Source: Thiotrichales bacterium (GTDB lineage Bacteria; Pseudomonadota; Gammaproteobacteria; UWMA-0217). Taken from it: a stretch of DNA of 7,534 nt. The notes under the pieces were generated by a model. That model did not search any database. It saw only the letters and a program-made list of their open reading frames with translations, and was not told the DNA's origin. The DNA is taken from positions 1-7,534 of the forward strand of contig JANTGD010000170.1 in NCBI GenBank assembly GCA_024763135.1, given 5' to 3'. A program made the translations under genes and the position numbers. Below are positions 1 through 6,742 of this stretch, in pieces (position 1 is the first letter of the stretch; each line of letters starts with the position of its first letter).

Positions 1-27
1 CAATTAACGCTGGATCGTGCCAGCTGA

Positions 28-45
28 GAGTTTTTCAACAACCTG
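28..45. repeat. Insertion-sequence-end-like motif
   Basis: Read on the minus strand, this 18-base stretch is CAGGTTGTTGAAAAACTC. It resembles the terminal inverted repeats of several transposase families that begin CAGGCTGTTGAAAAA. It ends exactly where the TTAA flank of the next element begins. Positions 1-27 before it show no coding signal and may be the tail of a degraded element extending beyond the window. The resemblance comes from memory, not a search. Confidence 0.3.
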
Positions 46-213
46 TTAAGGAAGCTCTGATCAATACGTAACACGGCATCTTGCGGCGCAACATCGCTCA
101 CTTTTGCGTTGCGGTTCTTCGCAATAGCGAGCGATTACCTGCGATCCGCGCCTTGAACTGGACGATTTTTCACAACATTCTGCTCGCGCCAGAATTAATC
201 AGCGCTTTCTTAA
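46..213. mobile_element. MITE-like non-autonomous element with terminal inverted repeats
   Basis: Seen directly: the 18-base ends at 50-67 and 192-209 are imperfect inverted repeats (14 of 18 match). Both are flanked outside by TTAA (46-49 and 210-213), which could be a target duplication or part of the repeats. Inside is a large imperfect hairpin: 93-99 pairs with 129-135 and 104-108 with 120-124 in register, leaving an 11-base loop. A further GGCGC/GCGCC pair lies at 85-89 and 148-152. At about 168 bases, with no transposase and a strong secondary structure, it fits a miniature inverted-repeat transposable element. The parent family is not identified; a transposase elsewhere in the genome would be needed to move it. 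An open frame crosses it (81-356) but shows no protein character. It ends 132 bases before cydD and could affect that promoter. Confidence 0.6.
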
Positions 214-345
214 TATGCCGGACTCAACGCTTTTGTGATGCTGCGCATCAAGGCGCAGCGCGCAGGCAATGGCAGCGTCCTTGGCAAGCACTGCAACACC
301 GGGGCCCGGCAGGCGCCGAGCAATGTAAAACGAAATATAAAGGCT
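214..345 (+). other. Leader region upstream of cydD
   Basis: This stretch between the MITE-like element and cydD shows no gene. It contains a short perfect hairpin (CTGCGC at 241-246, GCGCAG at 253-258, loop of six) and a GC-rich patch around 299-320. I found no convincing sigma-70 promoter. TATAAA-like bases at about 336-341 lie too close to the start codon to be a -10 box. The operon promoter may lie inside or upstream of the MITE-like element. Confidence 0.4.
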
Positions 346-2079
346 ATGACACCTAAGGAACTACTGGATTCGCTAAAACCTCAAGCCGGTCAGCATCTGC
401 GAACCGCCGTAATATTGGGCCTGCTCGCAGGTTGGGTCATTATCCTGCAGGCTTGGTTACTCGCGCGTGTCATCAATGGCGTGATCTTCGATGCACAAAC
501 GCTTAGCGATGTATGGCTGCTGTTAGCATTGCTGCTCGGTTTGTTTGCATTGCGCTTTTCCCTGACCTGGGCTTCAGAACGCGTGGCTTTTAAAGCAGCC
601 GCGGATGTGAAACACACGCTGCGCACGCGCTTGTACGGACAAATCACGAAAATCGGTCCTGTCCTACGAGATGATTTAACGGCCGCTACGGTCAGCACGT
701 CATTGCTAGAAGGCATCGAAGCACTGGAAGCTTACTTTTCCCGTTATCTCCCCGCCATGTCTCTGGTGGCATTAATTCCACTTTCCATTGTCGCAGTGAT
801 TCTGCCCTTCGACTGGAAATCAGCCTTGATTATGTTGCTGACAGCACCGTTGATTCCAATATTTATGATAATGATTGGTAAAGGCACGGAACGCTTGAAT
901 CAGCGGCAATGGAAAAAACTTGCGCTGATGAGTGGTCATTTTCTCGACATGATTCAGGGGCTCACCACGCTGAAATTGTTCAATGCCAGCCGGCGAGAGG
1001 CACAAACCGTTGCAGCCATTTCAGACGATTATGGGCGTGAAACCATGGTCGTGCTGCGCGTAGCATTTCTCTCTTCCGCAGTGCTTGAATTTGTTGCTAC
1101 CGTGAGTATTGCCATGATTGCTGTCACCATTGGCTTTCGACTGCTTTTCGGTCATATGGATTTCCTTTACGGCTTTTACGTACTCTTGCTGGCACCCGAA
1201 TTCTATCTACCGCTGCGCAGCATGGGCACACACTATCATGCACGCATGGAAGCCATTGGTGCAGCCGAAAATATCGCTTTGGCGTTGGATACGCCCATTG
1301 ATCCCGCGCGCGAAATCGAATCAGAACACCGCATCCAGGCACCGGTCAAAATCACCGCGCGCGAACTGACTTTTCATTACCCCGGAGCAAGGGTCGCACT
1401 TCAGCAGCTCGACTTTGAAATTGCAGCTGGGGAGCGCGTTGCGATCGTGGGCCCCAGTGGCGCAGGGAAAAGCACCTTGGCCAATTTGTTGCTTGGCTTC
1501 ATCACGCCCCAAGCAGGCGCGTTGTTATTCAATGATACGGATGTCAGGTCCCTGGCGCTCGCCACTCGTCAGGCACTCATTAGTTGGGTCCCGCAGCAAC
1601 CTCGTTTGTTTATGGGCACCATTGCAGACAATATTCGCTTGGGCAATCCTGCGGCAAGTGACGCCGAGGTGACTGCGGCAGCACAGCAGGCTGCGGCACA
1701 TGACTTTATTACCCGTTTGAATCAGGGCTATGCCACACCAACGGGTGAGCTGGGTGCTGGGTTATCGGGTGGTGAAATACAGCGTATTGCCTTGGCCCGC
1801 GCATTTCTCAAAAATGCCCCCATCCTGTTACTCGACGAAGCAACCGCAAGCCTGGATCCGGAAAGCGAGGCAGCCATTACTCAGGCAATGGAGGCCATCC
1901 GCAGAGATACAACGCTGATTGTGATTGCACACCGTCTCACCACGGTCACGCGCATGGATCGAATCCTCGTCATGGACCAGGGGCGTGTGGTACAGGCAGG
2001 CACGCACACGGCCTTACTGGCTGAAGCGGGACTGTATCGAACGCTGGTCCAGTCTTACGGTTTTGGAGCGCAATCATGA
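346..2079 (+). CDS. cydD: Thiol/heme ABC transporter subunit CydD
   Basis: Half of the CydDC heterodimer, an inner-membrane ABC exporter-fold protein needed to assemble cytochrome bd oxidase. It has been linked to cysteine and glutathione export and, in recent structural work, to heme handling. The product is 577 residues, close to E. coli CydD. An N-terminal membrane domain has about six helices (roughly 21-44, 56-75, 135-153, 159-178, 238-265, 274-290). The nucleotide-binding domain follows from about 335, with Walker A GPSGAGKST (369-377, K375), signature LSGGE (473-477), Walker B ILLLDE (D497, E498) and H-loop H529. All catalytic motifs look intact. The ATG at 346 is chosen because the protein then aligns with the CydD N-terminus. 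Starts at 235 or 238 would add a non-family extension encoded in the GC-rich leader. The Shine-Dalgarno AAAGG at 339-343 sits unusually close to the ATG, suggesting modest translation. The stop overlaps the cydC start (ATGA). Confidence 0.93.
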   Translation: MTPKELLDSLKPQAGQHLRTAVILGLLAGWVIILQAWLLARVINGVIFDAQTLSDVWLLLALLLGLFALRFSLTWASERVAFKAAADVKHTLRTRLYGQITKIGPVLRDDLTAATVSTSLLEGIEALEAYFSRYLPAMSLVALIPLSIVAVILPFDWKSALIMLLTAPLIPIFMIMIGKGTERLNQRQWKKLALMSGHFLDMIQGLTTLKLFNASRREAQTVAAISDDYGRETMVVLRVAFLSSAVLEFVATVSIAMIAVTIGFRLLFGHMDFLYGFYVLLLAPEFYLPLRSMGTHYHARMEAIGAAENIALALDTPIDPAREIESEHRIQAPVKITARELTFHYPGARVALQQLDFEIAAGERVAIVGPSGAGKSTLANLLLGFITPQAGALLFNDTDVRSLALATRQALISWVPQQPRLFMGTIADNIRLGNPAASDAEVTAAAQQAAAHDFITRLNQGYATPTGELGAGLSGGEIQRIALARAFLKNAPILLLDEATASLDPESEAAITQAMEAIRRDTTLIVIAHRLTTVTRMDRILVMDQGRVVQAGTHTALLAEAGLYRTLVQSYGFGAQS

Positions 2080-3827
2080 AAGAAGCCCTCAGACTCATGG
2101 GATTGTTCAAACCCGCCTGGCCCTGGGTACTCTTGGGCATTTTCCTGGCATTGATCACCATCCTTGCGAATGTCTCTCTGATGGCGCTGTCCGGCTGGTT
2201 TATCGCCGCAATGGCCATTGCCGGAGCGGCTGGGGCGTCGATGAATTATTTCACCCCGGCCGGTGCTATCCGGGGTCTTTCCATTGCACGTACAGCCGGT
2301 CGCTACTTTGAACGCTTGGTGACCCATGCCGCTACCTTCCGCATGCTCGCGCGTCTGCGCCACTGGTTCTACCTTAAACTGGAACCGCTGGCGCCCGCGG
2401 GCCTGCAAGGCTACCACTCCGGTGATCTGCTCAATCGCATCAGTAGTGATATCGATAAACTTGAAAACCTCTATCTCCGGATTCTCACCCCCTTCACCGT
2501 CGCATTTTTAAGCAGTGCCGTGTTTGCCGCGTTTCTTGCATGGCTCAATCCCCTCTACGCCATCATCGTGGTCACCCTATTGGCCATCGCGGGAATTGCC
2601 ATTCCTCTGCTGGCAGAACGGCTCGGACGTCAACCGGGGGAAGAAATTGCCCAACTGACCCGCAGCTTGCGCACTGTGGTAGTCGACGGCGTTCAGGGTA
2701 TGGCGGAACTCGAGGTCTACGGACAAACCGAGCAGCAAAAGCACAAGATTGAGCAGTTGAGCCTGCGGCTGCTCGCCTGTCAGCGCAAACTGGCAAACTA
2801 TGCAGGACTGGTGCAAGCCGCTACGGGACTGTGCGCCAATCTCACCATGTGGCTGCTGCTGCTTGCGGCGATTCCCGAAGTGAACCGCGGCGAACTTCCA
2901 CCTGCGCAATTGTCGATGCTGGCTCTGTTTGCGCTCGCTGCCTTCGAAAGTATCCTACCGCTCCCACTGGCCATGCAGACCTGGGGGGAAACAAAGACTG
3001 CAGCACAGCGTCTGTTTGCCATTGCAGACACGCCCCCGCCCATTGCGGAGCCGGAGGCGCCCAAAGCCATCCCGACAACACTCGACATCCATTTCGATGA
3101 GGTTTGGCTCACCTATCCAGGCGCCCAAAACCCGGCGTTAAAGGGCGTTACCCTGGACATTCCGCAAGGGAGCAGCCTGGGTATCGTGGGCGCTACCGGA
3201 TCGGGAAAATCCTCACTGACAAATCTACTCTTGCGTTTTTATGAGCCAGATCGGGGGCAGGTCATGCTTGGCGGGATTGCGTTGCCGGCATTGCACACAG
3301 AAGCGTTACGCGCACAGCTGGCAGTGGTGCCGCAACGCGCACATTTGTTCAATACCAGCATCGAACAGAATCTACTGCTCGCCAATCCCGAAGCCAGTCA
3401 AGCACAAATCGAACAAGCCTGTCGGCTTGCCTGCATCCACGATTTTATTATTGCGCAACCCGAGGGCTACCTGACCGAGGTAGGAGAAACCGGTGTAAAA
3501 GTATCCGGCGGGCAGGCACGGCGAATTGCAATCGCCCGCGCTTTGCTAAAAAATGCACCAATTCTGATTCTGGATGAACCGGCCGAAGGCCTGGATGCGG
3601 CTACCGAGCAAGCGGTCATTGACAATCTGCTGCAAGCGGCCAAAGATAAGACCGTGGTGCTGATTACACACCGCCCGGCAGGTCTCGAGCAGCTCGATCA
3701 GATCGTGGTCATGCACCAGGGTAAGATTACCGAGCGCGGCACACATACCCAACTATTGGCCACTGCCCCAATCTATCAGGCTTTGTTCAATCGATTCAGC
3801 GAAATACCCAGCACCTTGCCCTCATGA
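2076..3827 (+). CDS. cydC: Thiol/heme ABC transporter subunit CydC
   Basis: Partner of CydD; the heterodimer supports cytochrome bd maturation at the inner membrane. It has 583 residues, slightly longer than E. coli CydC. The membrane domain begins with the family hallmark TLSGW-like segment (here ALSGWF, 37-42) and the TAGRYFERLVTH block (73-84). R80 and H84 of that block match E. coli R81 and H85 by alignment; as I recall, that histidine is a heme ligand in the structure. The nucleotide-binding domain has Walker A GATGSGKSS (372-380, K378), Walker B ILILDE (D500, E501) followed by the CydC-typical EPAEGLD, and H-loop H532. The signature reads VSGGQ (476-480) instead of LSGGE, a tolerated variant. 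Start: ATG in a 4-base ATGA overlap with cydD, preceded by GGAG at 2065-2068 with 7-base spacing, so it is coupled but also has its own ribosome site. cydAB is not nearby. Confidence 0.93.
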   Translation: MKEALRLMGLFKPAWPWVLLGIFLALITILANVSLMALSGWFIAAMAIAGAAGASMNYFTPAGAIRGLSIARTAGRYFERLVTHAATFRMLARLRHWFYLKLEPLAPAGLQGYHSGDLLNRISSDIDKLENLYLRILTPFTVAFLSSAVFAAFLAWLNPLYAIIVVTLLAIAGIAIPLLAERLGRQPGEEIAQLTRSLRTVVVDGVQGMAELEVYGQTEQQKHKIEQLSLRLLACQRKLANYAGLVQAATGLCANLTMWLLLLAAIPEVNRGELPPAQLSMLALFALAAFESILPLPLAMQTWGETKTAAQRLFAIADTPPPIAEPEAPKAIPTTLDIHFDEVWLTYPGAQNPALKGVTLDIPQGSSLGIVGATGSGKSSLTNLLLRFYEPDRGQVMLGGIALPALHTEALRAQLAVVPQRAHLFNTSIEQNLLLANPEASQAQIEQACRLACIHDFIIAQPEGYLTEVGETGVKVSGGQARRIAIARALLKNAPILILDEPAEGLDAATEQAVIDNLLQAAKDKTVVLITHRPAGLEQLDQIVVMHQGKITERGTHTQLLATAPIYQALFNRFSEIPSTLPS

Positions 3828-4450
3828 TCTATCTGCTGTTGATATTTTTTTGGCTGGTTTTTTTCACACTCCATTCGTTTACCGCATCGCATGGTTTCAA
3901 GCAGTGGTTTTTAAATCACTATCCGCGGGTTTTTCCTTATTATCGGCTCATCTATAACGTTGTCTCATTGCTGACGTTGCTGGCCCCTTTGAGCCTTGTA
4001 TATATCCACCCTGGTCCAATGCTCTGGGAATGGCGAAGCGGAGCTCAGATCGTTGCCAATGCTCTGGCAGGTATTGGTTTGTTGGGTTTTGTGTTGAGTG
4101 CCGGCTGTTATGACAATGCCCGCTTTTTAGGCTTCAAACCCAACCACAATCCACGAGTCGATGTTGCAGAGGAACCATTTTCCATCTCCACCTTGCATCG
4201 TTTCGTCCGCCACCCATGGTATTTTTTTGGCCTGCTCTTGATCTGGACGCGTGACATGTCGCTCAGCTGGTTCATCACCTGTATTTTAGGCACCTTGTAT
4301 CTGTATCTCGGATCCCTGCTCGAGGAGCATAAATTGATGATTGAACATGGCGACGCCTACCGCAGATACCGACAGCGCGTCCCCGGACTCTTCCCCCTGC
4401 CCTGGCGCTACCTGAGTCGGGCAGAAGCCGACCAGCTCCAACAGCGTTGA
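3824..4450 (+). CDS. ICMT/NnrU-like integral membrane methyltransferase
   Basis: A 208-residue membrane protein with about five hydrophobic segments (roughly 1-19, 42-62, 77-97, 133-145, 148-166). Its C-terminal half carries the signature of the isoprenylcysteine carboxyl methyltransferase / phospholipid methyltransferase fold: RHPWY (129-133), then LLEEHKL with E167 and E168, then a GDAYRRYRQRVPGLFP tail. In the family these residues bind S-adenosylmethionine. Relatives are annotated NnrU, methanethiol S-methyltransferase (MddA) or simply methyltransferase; the N-terminal LHSF segment looks NnrU-like. The methyl acceptor cannot be read from sequence. The gene starts in an ATGA overlap with cydC and has no evident Shine-Dalgarno, so translation probably depends on re-initiation from cydC. 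A lipid, thiol or quinone-type acceptor would suit the neighbourhood, but that is inference. Confidence 0.75.
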   Translation: MIYLLLIFFWLVFFTLHSFTASHGFKQWFLNHYPRVFPYYRLIYNVVSLLTLLAPLSLVYIHPGPMLWEWRSGAQIVANALAGIGLLGFVLSAGCYDNARFLGFKPNHNPRVDVAEEPFSISTLHRFVRHPWYFFGLLLIWTRDMSLSWFITCILGTLYLYLGSLLEEHKLMIEHGDAYRRYRQRVPGLFPLPWRYLSRAEADQLQQR

Positions 4451-5505
4451 TGTCTCGCCCGGTACAATTCAGTGCGACGCCCGATTTTACGGCGTACTCG
4501 GAGATTATTGATGTTCGCTCACCCGCGGAATATACCGAAGACCATGTGCCTGGCGCGCTCAACTACTATGTGTTGGATAACGAGGAACGTGCCCAGGTCG
4601 GGACACTCTACAAACAGGTCGATGCGTTTACTGCCAAAAAAACCGGAGCTTCCCTGGTTGCGGCCAATATCGCGCACTGGATCGCGACGCAGCTCGTTGA
4701 TCGTCCCCGTGACTACCGCCCCTTGGTCTATTGCTGGCGGGGCGGGCAGCGCTCCATGAGCATGGCCACGGTACTCGCGCAAATTGGTTGGGAAGTAACG
4801 GTCATCGAGGGTGGATACAAACGGTACCGGCGTTGGGTGCAAGATGAACTCGCCCAACAGTTTGCCACGCAACCCATGATTATTTTGGCCGGACTGACCG
4901 GAACTGCGAAAACTGAGTTATTGCAACGCCTTGAAGACGCAGGAGAACAAGTGCTCGATCTGGAGTCCCTGGCGGTGCACCGGGGTTCTCTACTCGGCGA
5001 ATTGCCTGACGAGCCGCAGCCTCAGCAAAAGTATTTTGAATCGCTGTTGGCACAACGCGTACAACAATTAGATCAACAGCGCCCACTATGGGTGGAGGCA
5101 GAGAGTAATAAGATTGGTAACCTCTATTGCCCCGCCCCCTTGTGGCAACGCATGCGCCAGGCTCCCAGTATTCAGGTTCGTGCGCCTCTTGAGGCACGCG
5201 TGGCGTATCTCCTGCATCATTACGAGCGCTTTTTACACGATCCTCAGGCACTCAAAGATAAACTGATCCACCTCAAAGCGCGCCAAGGTCGCGCCGTCAT
5301 CGACCACTGGTTTAGCTTAATCGATTCGGGTGCCTGGGAAACGCTCGTGGCAGAACTACTGGAGCACCACTATGATCCCAGCTACCGCCGCTCCGGAGAA
5401 CGTCTGCAACGCGAACGCCTCGACAGTCTCGACCTACACAGCCTGCAACCTGAGGCGCTCGATCAGGCCGTGCAGGCTCTGATTAGAATCGGTAACCCAA
5501 CTTGA
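4450..5505 (+). CDS. selU: tRNA 2-selenouridine synthase (SelU/MnmH)
   Basis: Replaces sulfur of 2-thiouridine at the wobble position (U34) of tRNAs for Lys, Glu and Gln with selenium, using selenophosphate, via a geranylated intermediate. It acts in the cytoplasm and needs SelD, which is not in the window. At 351 residues it is close to the E. coli YbbB length. An N-terminal rhodanese domain (about 15-130) has DVRSPAEY (21-28) and the active-site loop YCWRGGQRS with C95. A C-terminal P-loop domain begins GLTGTAKT (148-155, K154). The P-loop has Ala where GxGKT would have Gly. The ATG at 4450 shares its first base with the preceding stop (TGATG). A TTG at 4447 would add one residue. No Shine-Dalgarno is visible, consistent with coupling. 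The 3' end overlaps the convergent gene by 23 bases. Confidence 0.9.
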   Translation: MSRPVQFSATPDFTAYSEIIDVRSPAEYTEDHVPGALNYYVLDNEERAQVGTLYKQVDAFTAKKTGASLVAANIAHWIATQLVDRPRDYRPLVYCWRGGQRSMSMATVLAQIGWEVTVIEGGYKRYRRWVQDELAQQFATQPMIILAGLTGTAKTELLQRLEDAGEQVLDLESLAVHRGSLLGELPDEPQPQQKYFESLLAQRVQQLDQQRPLWVEAESNKIGNLYCPAPLWQRMRQAPSIQVRAPLEARVAYLLHHYERFLHDPQALKDKLIHLKARQGRAVIDHWFSLIDSGAWETLVAELLEHHYDPSYRRSGERLQRERLDSLDLHSLQPEALDQAVQALIRIGNPT

Positions 5506-6205
5506 CGCTATACGTGGTGTAGTCTCCGGTGCGGTCAAGTTCGAGAACGAGATTGACTCCAAGATTGATATTCACACCCGCGTAGAGTTTACCTTGCTCG
5601 ATATCTTCCTTGTTCAGATTCGTCACGCCCACGGCTTCGCTGCTGGTAAAAATCCGCCCAATCCCCGCGTATGGGGTCAACATGACAAACCCCTTGGAAA
5701 TCGAGGCTTCAATCCCCGCGGTCTGCAAGTCCAATTCATCAACACCGGCGAGCTTGCTGTAAGTGCCCCGCAGCGCGACCGCAGGACTGGCGATGCCGCC
5801 TTTTAAAAGGGCATAGCGTAATTCTGCACCAAATAACTTTATGTCCGTATCCGGCACACTGGTATAAAAAGCACCAACATCAATACCCAAAGGCAACCCC
5901 TTATGCGCATGCAACTTTGGGACCGGGAGTGAAGAAAGCGACCAACCCCCTGCGGAGGCCAAATCGAAAATTGCCTCGTCAATTTCCGTGGTCGTTAATT
6001 CCAGCCCAAGATCGAAACCCAGGGTGCCCAAAGGTTCGGCTGGCGTCAGCGCTTTATAACTCGCAGCAGCCCCCAGATTTTCCGTTAGCGTTTTAAATTG
6101 TTGTTGCGACAGCAAACGCAGATTATTGAAATTGTTGTCTGCCACCACAGCTGTGGACAAACCCAGCGCGCAAACGCCGAGCATAATTGAGGCAATACGT
6201 TTCAT
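5483..6205 (-). CDS. Exported outer-membrane beta-barrel-like protein, unassigned
   Basis: A 240-residue protein with a clear Sec signal peptide: MKR, a hydrophobic core, and likely cleavage after A22 (VVA before DNN). There is no lipobox. The mature part is rich in alternating hydrophobic/polar segments with many Gly and Tyr, such as the 'GAELRYALLKGG' and 'LYAGVNINLGVNLVLEL' regions, and ends in KLGYRF. A terminal Phe is the classic signal recognised by the BAM machinery for outer-membrane barrels. An N-terminal helical-looking stretch (23-50) precedes the barrel-like part. I do not recognise a named family. Start: ATG with AAGGTGA at 6215-6221 as a good ribosome site, 9 bases away. It is transcribed towards selU, with overlapping 3' ends and no visible terminator between them. 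Confidence 0.75.
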   Translation of the reverse strand: MKRIASIMLGVCALGLSTAVVADNNFNNLRLLSQQQFKTLTENLGAAASYKALTPAEPLGTLGFDLGLELTTTEIDEAIFDLASAGGWSLSSLPVPKLHAHKGLPLGIDVGAFYTSVPDTDIKLFGAELRYALLKGGIASPAVALRGTYSKLAGVDELDLQTAGIEASISKGFVMLTPYAGIGRIFTSSEAVGVTNLNKEDIEQGKLYAGVNINLGVNLVLELDRTGDYTTYSVKLGYRF

Positions 6206-6214
6206 GAGTCCGAT

Positions 6215-6270
6215 TCACCTTAGAATAATTCCGAGGCGAAATCATACCCCATTCTCCATGAGGCTGTCGC
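6215..6270 (-). promoter_or_regulatory. Putative promoter and ribosome site for the barrel-like protein gene
   Basis: On the minus strand a good -10 box TATGAT lies at 6241-6246, with a weak -35 GCGACA at 6265-6270 (4 of 6, 18-base spacer). Transcription would begin near 6234. The ribosome site AAGGTGA at 6215-6221 follows, giving a short leader. The -10 and ribosome site are convincing; the -35 is not, so an activator or another sigma factor is possible. Confidence 0.4.
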
Positions 6271-6342
6271 AAAAAGCCCGCATGCAAAGCACACGCAATG
6301 CTGCAATTGGCCTACGCAGCCACTACAGCAGCCTCTCCACAG

Positions 6343-6371
6343 TTGAGAGGATACCCAATCTGATCAATAAT
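6343..6371 (+). promoter_or_regulatory. Sigma-70-like promoter for the acylphosphatase operon
   Basis: TTGAGA (6343-6348) and AATAAT (6366-6371) each match the consensus at 5 of 6 positions and are separated by the ideal 17 bases. Initiation near 6378 would give a leader of about 55 bases to the acylphosphatase start. This is the best core promoter I see in the window. Confidence 0.55.
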
Positions 6372-6432
6372 CGAGACACAGGGTTGAGTCGACAGCCGAA
6401 TCAGTGGCATCGTAACCCTACGTTTGAATAAA

Positions 6433-6720
6433 ATGACTGCGATGAACGTTTATCGATTGATTGTTAATGGACGAGTGCAAGGCGTTTTCTACCGCGCTCA
6501 TGTCCAACACATGGCACAGGCGCACGGCTTCAAAGGCTATGTGAAAAATCTGCCCGATGGCCGAGTAGAAGCCGTAGTCGAAGCGAACACCGATGAGCAA
6601 TTGGCCACTTTTAAAAAAATACTGGCAACCGGTTCACCCCAGAGTCGGGTCGACACCATCATCGTCGAGCAACTCGCCACGCCCACATTGCCACATCAGG
6701 GATTCACGATAGAATACTGA
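6433..6720 (+). CDS. Acylphosphatase
   Basis: A small cytoplasmic enzyme that hydrolyses the carboxyl-phosphate bond of acylphosphates. It is about the usual size (95 residues from this start). The first family signature is complete: GRVQGVFYR at 13-21, with catalytic Arg R21. The second signature GYVKNLPDGRVEAVVEA starts at G35 and contains catalytic Asn N39. The Arg-to-Asn distance of 18 equals that of the human muscle enzyme (R23, N41). The Gly that usually closes the second signature is Ala here, which should not affect catalysis. The start is uncertain: ATG 6433 is used, while ATG 6442 would give 92 residues (MNVYRLIV...), equally plausible. A TTG at 6424 is less likely. None has a good Shine-Dalgarno. 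It probably shares a transcript with the membrane protein 22 bases downstream. Confidence 0.92.
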   Translation: MTAMNVYRLIVNGRVQGVFYRAHVQHMAQAHGFKGYVKNLPDGRVEAVVEANTDEQLATFKKILATGSPQSRVDTIIVEQLATPTLPHQGFTIEY

Positions 6721-6742
6721 TTGACCCCTTTCAGGAACACTT

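Larger units (their letters stand above)
6206..6432. other. Divergent intergenic region
   Basis: No gene is visible in these 227 bases between the minus-strand barrel gene and acylphosphatase. Besides the two promoter candidates, it holds a 7-base inverted repeat, GAGGCTG at 6260-6266 and CAGCCTC at 6329-6335. The first arm continues TCGCAAAAAGCCC, which recalls insertion-sequence ends, but no transposase or duplication supports a mobile element. Confidence 0.4.

Noticed and set aside
235..258. Possible FNR/ANR box upstream of cydD
   Set aside because: The GATGC/GCATC palindrome does not match TTGAT-N4-ATCAA well enough.
235..345. Upstream GTG/ATG starts for CydD adding 36-37 residues
   Set aside because: The extension is basic and low-complexity, overlaps the GC-rich leader and is not found at the N-terminus of CydD proteins; ATG 346 fits the family.
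81..356. Open frame of 91 codons across the MITE-like element and leader
   Set aside because: It crosses inverted repeats and a hairpin, has no credible ribosome site, and its product has no domain character.
390..5251. Several minus-strand and alternate-frame open readings inside cydD, cydC and selU
   Set aside because: They are shadows of well-supported genes, with no ribosome sites and Arg/Ser/Pro-rich artefact-like products.
6260..6335. Small mobile element bounded by GAGGCTG/CAGCCTC
   Set aside because: Only a 7-base inverted repeat, no target duplication, and it overlaps promoter-like sequence; chance is likely.
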